In this document: positions 15,530-19,340 of the stretch, piece after piece
How positions within the stretch are numbered: position 1 is the stretch's first letter
How the letters are laid out: each line of letters begins with the position of its first letter
Assembly: GCA_050728815.1 (NCBI GenBank)
Contig: JBOHKB010000056.1
Coordinates: 1 to 19,340 of the forward strand
Source: DASWJZ01 sp050728815
Lineage (GTDB): Bacteria > Pseudomonadota > Alphaproteobacteria > Rhizobiales > Afifellaceae
DNA length: 19,340 nt
Direction: 5' to 3'
The notes under the pieces: generated by a model
Databases searched by the model: none
The model's input: the letters and a program-made list of their open reading frames with translations, nothing else
Told to the model about the DNA's origin: nothing
Position numbers and translations under genes: made by a program

Positions 15530-15842
15530 CGTATGTACCCTCCCTTGAGCTTCGGATGCGTTCAACCTGCACTTTTCGGGGCGCCGTCGGCGGTTCTGAG
15601 CGACCGCGTCGCGACGCTTGCCGGTTGCGCGTGTTCCGATCGTTGGCGAAAAGGAACGTATGGCGCAGGCAGCCCGATACGTACCTCCCGTCACTTTCAA
15701 TTTTGCCTGCCTAGTGCATAATACACGCAATTTCACGCCGCATGAAGTGTGGTCATCGGCGGCAATTCTGGTGCGGGAGAGCGGCCGGCGGCGCCAAGCC
15801 TCTGGTTCAGCGGGCCTCAGGGCGAGAGAAGGGAGCAGCGCC
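15530..15842. promoter_or_regulatory. Divergent promoter region between Liv operon and monooxygenase operon
   Basis: This 313-bp gap drives two operons in opposite directions and contains no gene I can support. It holds a 13-bp imperfect palindrome at 15714-15726, an inverted repeat ACGTAT/ATACGT (15656-15661 and 15677-15682), and a second inverted repeat GCAGGCA/TGCCTGC (15665-15671 and 15704-15710). Good ribosome-binding sites lie at both ends (15538-15546 on minus, 15829-15835 on plus). The middle is richer in A+T than its surroundings. Confidence 0.6.
15714..15726. promoter_or_regulatory. Putative operator palindrome GTGCATAATACAC
   Basis: This is a 13-bp palindrome around a central A, with one of six base pairs mismatched. 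It overlaps CATAAT (15717-15722), a plausible -10 box for the plus-strand monooxygenase operon, though no good -35 box is visible. The form could suit a GntR-type repressor, but the family is not determined. Confidence 0.35.
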
Positions 15843-17015
15843 ATGTCCGACCGACTTCGTTTCGATTTCATGCACTTCATGCCTTACACTTACCTGCCCG
15901 AAGACATGAGCAAGTATAAGTCGGTCTGGGTCAACTTCCCCAACAGCATCTACGATCCGACGAAGGCAGGCGCGCTCTACGAGACCTATTTCAGCCAGCT
16001 TGAGCTCGCCGACCGGCTCGGCTTCGACGCCATCGTCATCAATGAGCATCACAACACCGCGTACAGCATGATGCAGGCGCCCAACATCATCGCTGGCGCG
16101 CTGCTCAATCGTGTGAAGCGGGCGAAGATATGCGTGTGGGGAACGCCGCCGAACCTCGAATACCCGAACCGTCTCGCCGAGGAATACGCCATGCTCGACG
16201 TGCTGTCGGGCGGACGGCTGGAAGTCGCGTTCCCGCTCGGAACGGGAATGGAGTACTGGGCGCATCCGGTCAATCCTGCGACCTCGCGTCAGCGCTACCG
16301 TGAATCGCTCGAAATAATCCTGAAGGCATGGACCGAGGATGGGCCGCAGCAATACTACGGCGACTTCTATACCTACCGCTTCCTCAATCCGTGGCCGCGC
16401 CCGCTGCAGAAGCCGCACCCGCCATGCTATCTCGTCGGCACCGGAAGCCCCGAAACCATCGAGCTCGCGGCGGAGCTCGGCTTCGGCTACTCCGCCGTTT
16501 TCATCACGCGCGAGAAGGCGCGCGAGCTGAATCAGAAGCTCCGAGAGCGCTCCGCACATTACGGCCATCCGGTCCGGCCCGAGCAGCTGCCGATGGGCGT
16601 CCTGACTTACGTGGCGGAGACGGACGAGATCGCCGAGAAGGAAGGCCTCGAGCACATCCAGTACTTCTTCGAAACATCGCTGCGGACGATCCCGCAGTTC
16701 CTCGCGCCTCCCGGCTACATCTCGATCGAGCAGCTCAAGGCGCGCGCCTCCGTCGGCGACAAGCTGCACGGCTCGTTCAACTTCAAGAACCTGGAGAAGA
16801 TGATCTTCATCGCGGTCGGCGGGCCGGAGAAGGTCGCCAACCTGATCGGCGAATGGGCGCACCAGATGGACACCACGCACGTCAACATCCAGGGCCACCT
16901 CGGCAACGTGCCGAACTGGAAGGCCGTCAAGAACCTGACGCTCTTCGCCGAGGAGGTGATGCCCAGGCTGCGCGGGCAGTCGGTCAGCGAAGCGCAACGC
17001 GAAGCGGCGGAGTGA
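15843..17015 (+). CDS. Luciferase-like (LLM class) flavin-dependent oxidoreductase
   Basis: This is a 390-residue protein of the bacterial luciferase/LLM superfamily, TIM-barrel monooxygenases that use reduced flavin and oxygen, or F420 in some lineages. Visible family segments are FDFMHFMPY at the N-terminus, LADRLGFDAIVINEHHNT, with the EHH typical of the group, and RLAEEYAMLDVLSGGRLEVAFPLG near the flavin-binding region. SRQRYRESLEIILKAW and PHPPCYLVGTGSPETIELAAELGFG follow. The start ATG at 15843 has AAGGGAG at 15829-15835. The partner alpha/beta hydrolase begins 10 nt after its stop. No flavin reductase gene is visible, so reduced flavin would come from elsewhere. It probably oxygenates whatever the divergent Liv importer brings in; the substrate is unknown. 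Confidence 0.92.
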   Translation: MSDRLRFDFMHFMPYTYLPEDMSKYKSVWVNFPNSIYDPTKAGALYETYFSQLELADRLGFDAIVINEHHNTAYSMMQAPNIIAGALLNRVKRAKICVWGTPPNLEYPNRLAEEYAMLDVLSGGRLEVAFPLGTGMEYWAHPVNPATSRQRYRESLEIILKAWTEDGPQQYYGDFYTYRFLNPWPRPLQKPHPPCYLVGTGSPETIELAAELGFGYSAVFITREKARELNQKLRERSAHYGHPVRPEQLPMGVLTYVAETDEIAEKEGLEHIQYFFETSLRTIPQFLAPPGYISIEQLKARASVGDKLHGSFNFKNLEKMIFIAVGGPEKVANLIGEWAHQMDTTHVNIQGHLGNVPNWKAVKNLTLFAEEVMPRLRGQSVSEAQREAAE

Positions 17016-17025
17016 GGGGGCGGCG

Positions 17026-17799
17026 ATGCAGGGCTTCGAACGCAAGTCGTACAAGGTGAACGGCGTCGACACCGTCATCTACGAGGGCGGCAAAGGCAAA
17101 GAGCCGCTCATGTTCCTGCATGGCGGCGGGACGTTCCACGGCTTCGAGTTCGTCAGCGCCTGGACTGATCAGTTCCGCGTCCTCCACCCCTATCATCCGG
17201 GCTACGGCGAATCGGGCGACGACCCGGAAATGAACGAGCTACAGGACTACGTGCTCCACTACGACGCGCTGCTCGACACGCTCAAGATCGACAAGATCAA
17301 CCTGGTCGGCTTCTCACTCGGCGGATGGATCGCGGCAAAGTTCGCGATCGCCTACCCGAACCGGGTGAAGAAGCTCGCTTTGGTCGGGCCGGCGGGTTTT
17401 CGCGACAAGGAGCACCCGACCGCCGACATCCTCGGCCTGCCGGGCGAGCAGCTTCCGGGAATGCTCGTCTCGAACTTTGACGTGATCAAGAAATGGCTGC
17501 CCGAAGGGCCGCCGCCCATGGACTTCATTGCCGCGCGCTACCGGGAAGCGACCACGTTCGCGCGGCTCTTCTGGGAGCGGCCGTGGGACGCGAAGCTGCC
17601 GCGCTACCTGCACCGCGTGACGATGCCAACGCTGATCGTGTGGGGCGATGAAGACCGCATCGTGCCGGTCGAGCAGCACAAGCACTGGAAGAAGTTCCTG
17701 CCCAAGGCCGACATCAAGATCATCAAGGGCGCCGGCCACCTCGTCCTCGACGAGAAGCCGGAGGCGGCGAAGGCGGTCGCGAGCTTCATGGCGGGCTGA
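17026..17799 (+). CDS. Alpha/beta hydrolase
   Basis: This is a 257-residue single-domain hydrolase of the alpha/beta fold. The oxyanion region is FLHGGGTFHG (30-39). The nucleophile elbow is GFSLGG with S97. The acid is D210 in WGDEDRIVP and the histidine H238 in GAGHLVLDEKP, so a complete Ser-Asp-His triad is present in the right order. No signal peptide is visible, so it should be cytoplasmic. GAGGGGG at 17014-17020 overlaps the stop of the monooxygenase gene and supports the ATG at 17026; the two genes are almost certainly co-transcribed. It could hydrolyse an ester, lactone or C-C bond made by the monooxygenase; esterase, lactonase and C-C hydrolase activities cannot be told apart from sequence. 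Confidence 0.93.
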   Translation: MQGFERKSYKVNGVDTVIYEGGKGKEPLMFLHGGGTFHGFEFVSAWTDQFRVLHPYHPGYGESGDDPEMNELQDYVLHYDALLDTLKIDKINLVGFSLGGWIAAKFAIAYPNRVKKLALVGPAGFRDKEHPTADILGLPGEQLPGMLVSNFDVIKKWLPEGPPPMDFIAARYREATTFARLFWERPWDAKLPRYLHRVTMPTLIVWGDEDRIVPVEQHKHWKKFLPKADIKIIKGAGHLVLDEKPEAAKAVASFMAG

Positions 17800-17867
17800 T
17801 CAGGCCGCCTCGGCAGCCGCCGCTCATTCTTGCTAGCAAAGTGCCGCCTGCAGCGTGAGGCGTCTCG

Positions 17868-17883
17868 CGGCGGGCGCCGTTTT
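17868..17883 (+). terminator. Possible weak intrinsic terminator after the hydrolase gene
   Basis: CGGC at 17868-17871 and GCCG at 17876-17879 form a 4-bp stem (a G-T pair could add a fifth) with a 4-nt loop, followed at once by TTTT. A wider pairing of CCGCC near 17844 with GGCGG near 17869 is an alternative. It lies 69 nt after the stop, where the monooxygenase-hydrolase transcript should end, but the stem is short. Confidence 0.35.
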
Positions 17884-17979
17884 ATGATCAATTGACAAGA
17901 AGCCAGCGAGACGCTGGACCCGAGGCGCGCCGAAGACGATGGTCGAAATCGGCACGCGCCCGGTTGGCGAAGGACTCGC

Positions 17980-19340
17980 GTGGACGACCACGATTCGATG
18001 CTGCCTTCCGCCGTCGAAATTCTCGAGGGCATGGACGAAGCGTTCTACGCGATCGACCACGAGTGGCGCTTCATCTACGTCAACAGCGGCGCCGAGGATT
18101 TCTGGAACCGCCGGCGGGAAGAGCTTCTCGGCAAAAGCATGCTCGAGACGTTTCCGACCTTTCCCGGCTCGAACTCGCACGCAGCTCATGTCGAGGCGAT
18201 GGCCACCGGCAAGCGTGCACGCCTCGAAACGATCTCCACGGTCACGCGGACTCCCGTGGAGCTCCATCTTCGCCCCGCGGCGTGGGGACTGGCGGTCTTC
18301 TTCCGGGACATCACCGAACGCCTGCAGACGGAACGAGCGTTGCGGGAGCGCAGCGAGCTGCTGAGCCTGGCGGAGCAGACCGCCGAGATCGGCGTCTGGG
18401 ACATCGACCTCGAGAAAAATACTTTCCGCGGCACCCCGCAGTTCTTCCGCATCATGGGCCTTGAGCCGACCGATCGGCCAGTGCCGATCGAGGTGACGCG
18501 GAGTCTCCGGCACCCCGAGGATCGGGGTCGCGTCGTCGACGGATTCCACGCGGCGGTCGAGGAAGGCCGCGACAGTTACGAAGCCGAGTACAGGATCACG
18601 CGCCCCTCGGATGGCGAGGTCCGCTGGATATTCGGGCGCGGACGCGTCATCCGCGATCGCGACGGGAGCGTCCTTCGCTATGCCGGGGTGGACATAGACA
18701 TTACCGAGCGGAGACGGATCGAGGAAGCGGCGCTGCGTCTCGTCTCAATCGTGGAATCCTCTCAGGACCCGATCATCAGCAAGAACCTTGATGGCATCAT
18801 CACCAGCTGGAACGACGGTGCGACCCGTCTGTTCGGCTACACCGCCGAAGAGATGATCGGCCAGCCGGTCACGCTGCTCATTCCGGAGGATCGTCAAAAC
18901 GAGGAGCCCGGCATCCTGGACCGCATCCGCCGCGGGAAGCGGGTGGAACCCTATGACACGATGCGCCGCCGCAAGGACGGCAGCCTTGTCGAGATTTCGC
19001 TCACCGCGTCGCCCCTCAAGGACACTTCAGGCCGTGTCATCGGCGCCTCAACGATCGCTCGCGATATCTCCGAGCGCCGCCGCGCCGAACAGCAAGAGCG
19101 CTTGCTGCTCCGCGAGATGCACCACCGGATCATGAACCTCTTCGCGTTAGCGACTGGCGTGGTGACGCTCAGCGCGCAATCCACGAAAACAGCGCCGGAA
19201 CTAGCCGAGATGATCCGGGATCGGCTTGGCGCACTAGCACGCGCTCATGCCCTGACGCTGCCGCAAATCACCGAAGCGGGGACGAAGATCGAGCGATCGG
19301 CGACGCTTGCAGACCTCCTTCACACGGTGCTGTCCCCCTA
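17980..19340 (+). CDS. PAS-domain sensor histidine kinase, HWE/HisKA_2 type (3' truncated by window)
   Basis: This is a cytoplasmic signal-sensing kinase with at least 453 codons visible; the frame is still open at the right edge. No membrane segment or signal peptide is seen. Three PAS domains follow one another: about residues 11-112 (ending VFFRDITERL), 128-247 (ending GVDIDITERRRIEE) and 248-367 (ending TIARDISERRRAE). Then comes the dimerisation/phosphoacceptor segment LLLREMHHRIMN, where H382 is the likely phosphorylated histidine, as in HWE/HisKA_2 kinases common in Alphaproteobacteria. The ATP-binding domain lies beyond the window. I chose the GTG at 17980 because it is the first standard start in the open frame and GAAGGA (17969-17974) lies 5 nt upstream; the ATG at 17998 is poorly placed. 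The signal and partner regulator are unknown. Confidence 0.88.
   Translation, partial: MDDHDSMLPSAVEILEGMDEAFYAIDHEWRFIYVNSGAEDFWNRRREELLGKSMLETFPTFPGSNSHAAHVEAMATGKRARLETISTVTRTPVELHLRPAAWGLAVFFRDITERLQTERALRERSELLSLAEQTAEIGVWDIDLEKNTFRGTPQFFRIMGLEPTDRPVPIEVTRSLRHPEDRGRVVDGFHAAVEEGRDSYEAEYRITRPSDGEVRWIFGRGRVIRDRDGSVLRYAGVDIDITERRRIEEAALRLVSIVESSQDPIISKNLDGIITSWNDGATRLFGYTAEEMIGQPVTLLIPEDRQNEEPGILDRIRRGKRVEPYDTMRRRKDGSLVEISLTASPLKDTSGRVIGASTIARDISERRRAEQQERLLLREMHHRIMNLFALATGVVTLSAQSTKTAPELAEMIRDRLGALARAHALTLPQITEAGTKIERSATLADLLHTVLSP

Noticed and set aside
14276..15721. Plus-strand open frame of 481 codons opposite the Liv-type binding protein
   Set aside because: Antisense shadow with no recognisable domain; the minus strand encodes a complete binding protein with signal and ribosome-binding site.
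15530..15880. Upstream extension of the Liv-type binding protein by 117 codons
   Set aside because: The extension would bury the Tat signal inside the protein and run into the divergent monooxygenase gene. The start at 15529 has an excellent ribosome-binding site.
17892..17897. Perfect TTGACA before the sensor kinase gene, suggesting a strong promoter
   Set aside because: At 16-18 bp downstream there is no acceptable -10 box (TGGACC at best), so it is not reported as a promoter.

Overview
The window looks like accessory catabolic chromosome (or megaplasmid) DNA from an alphaproteobacterium, most likely Hyphomicrobiales/Rhizobiales. The pointers are very high G+C, dense operons joined by ATGA-type overlaps, several ABC uptake systems side by side, and a PAS sensor kinase of the HWE/HisKA_2 type, a class enriched in that group. 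No rRNA, tRNA, CRISPR array, transposase or phage gene was seen.

Layout. (1) 1-717: 3' end of an RbsC-type sugar permease whose operon lies to the left. (2) 1096-6166, plus strand: a five-gene enzyme cassette comprising a cupin, a metal-dependent amidohydrolase, a CobW-type GTPase with a His-rich loop, a beta-hydroxyacid dehydrogenase and a Gfo/Idh/MocA oxidoreductase; the last three are joined by 4-nt overlaps. (3) 6494-10801, plus strand: a complete CUT1-type sugar ABC importer (binding protein, two permeases, MsmK/UgpC-like ATPase). (4) 15529-10819, minus strand: a complete HAAT/Liv-type importer (Tat-exported binding protein, LivH-like permease, a LivM-LivG fusion, LivF-like ATPase). (5) 15843-17799, plus strand and divergent from the Liv operon: a luciferase-like flavin monooxygenase and an alpha/beta hydrolase. 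(6) 17980 to the right edge: a triple-PAS sensor histidine kinase, cut by the window.

How the parts work together. Blocks 2 and 3 appear to form one regulon. The same 17-base sequence, containing a LacI-family-like core (AAATCGTTTT), occurs before the cupin gene and before the sugar-binding-protein gene. At each site it overlaps a TTAAAT -10 box that sits exactly 17 bp behind a TTGCNT -35 box. A second AAACG-type site lies further upstream in both regions. I infer that a LacI-type repressor encoded outside the window co-regulates uptake of a sugar-like compound and its oxidation and hydrolysis. Blocks 4 and 5 look like a second catabolic island: an importer for an amino-acid- or amide-like compound, plus a flavin monooxygenase and a hydrolase that could open or cleave it. 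Their shared 313-bp divergent promoter region carries palindromes but no recognised regulator gene.

In both importers a strong GC hairpin lies between the binding-protein gene and the first permease gene, as expected if the binding protein must be made in excess. Substrates of all transporters and enzymes are unknown; family assignments are solid, but the pathway proposals are inference.
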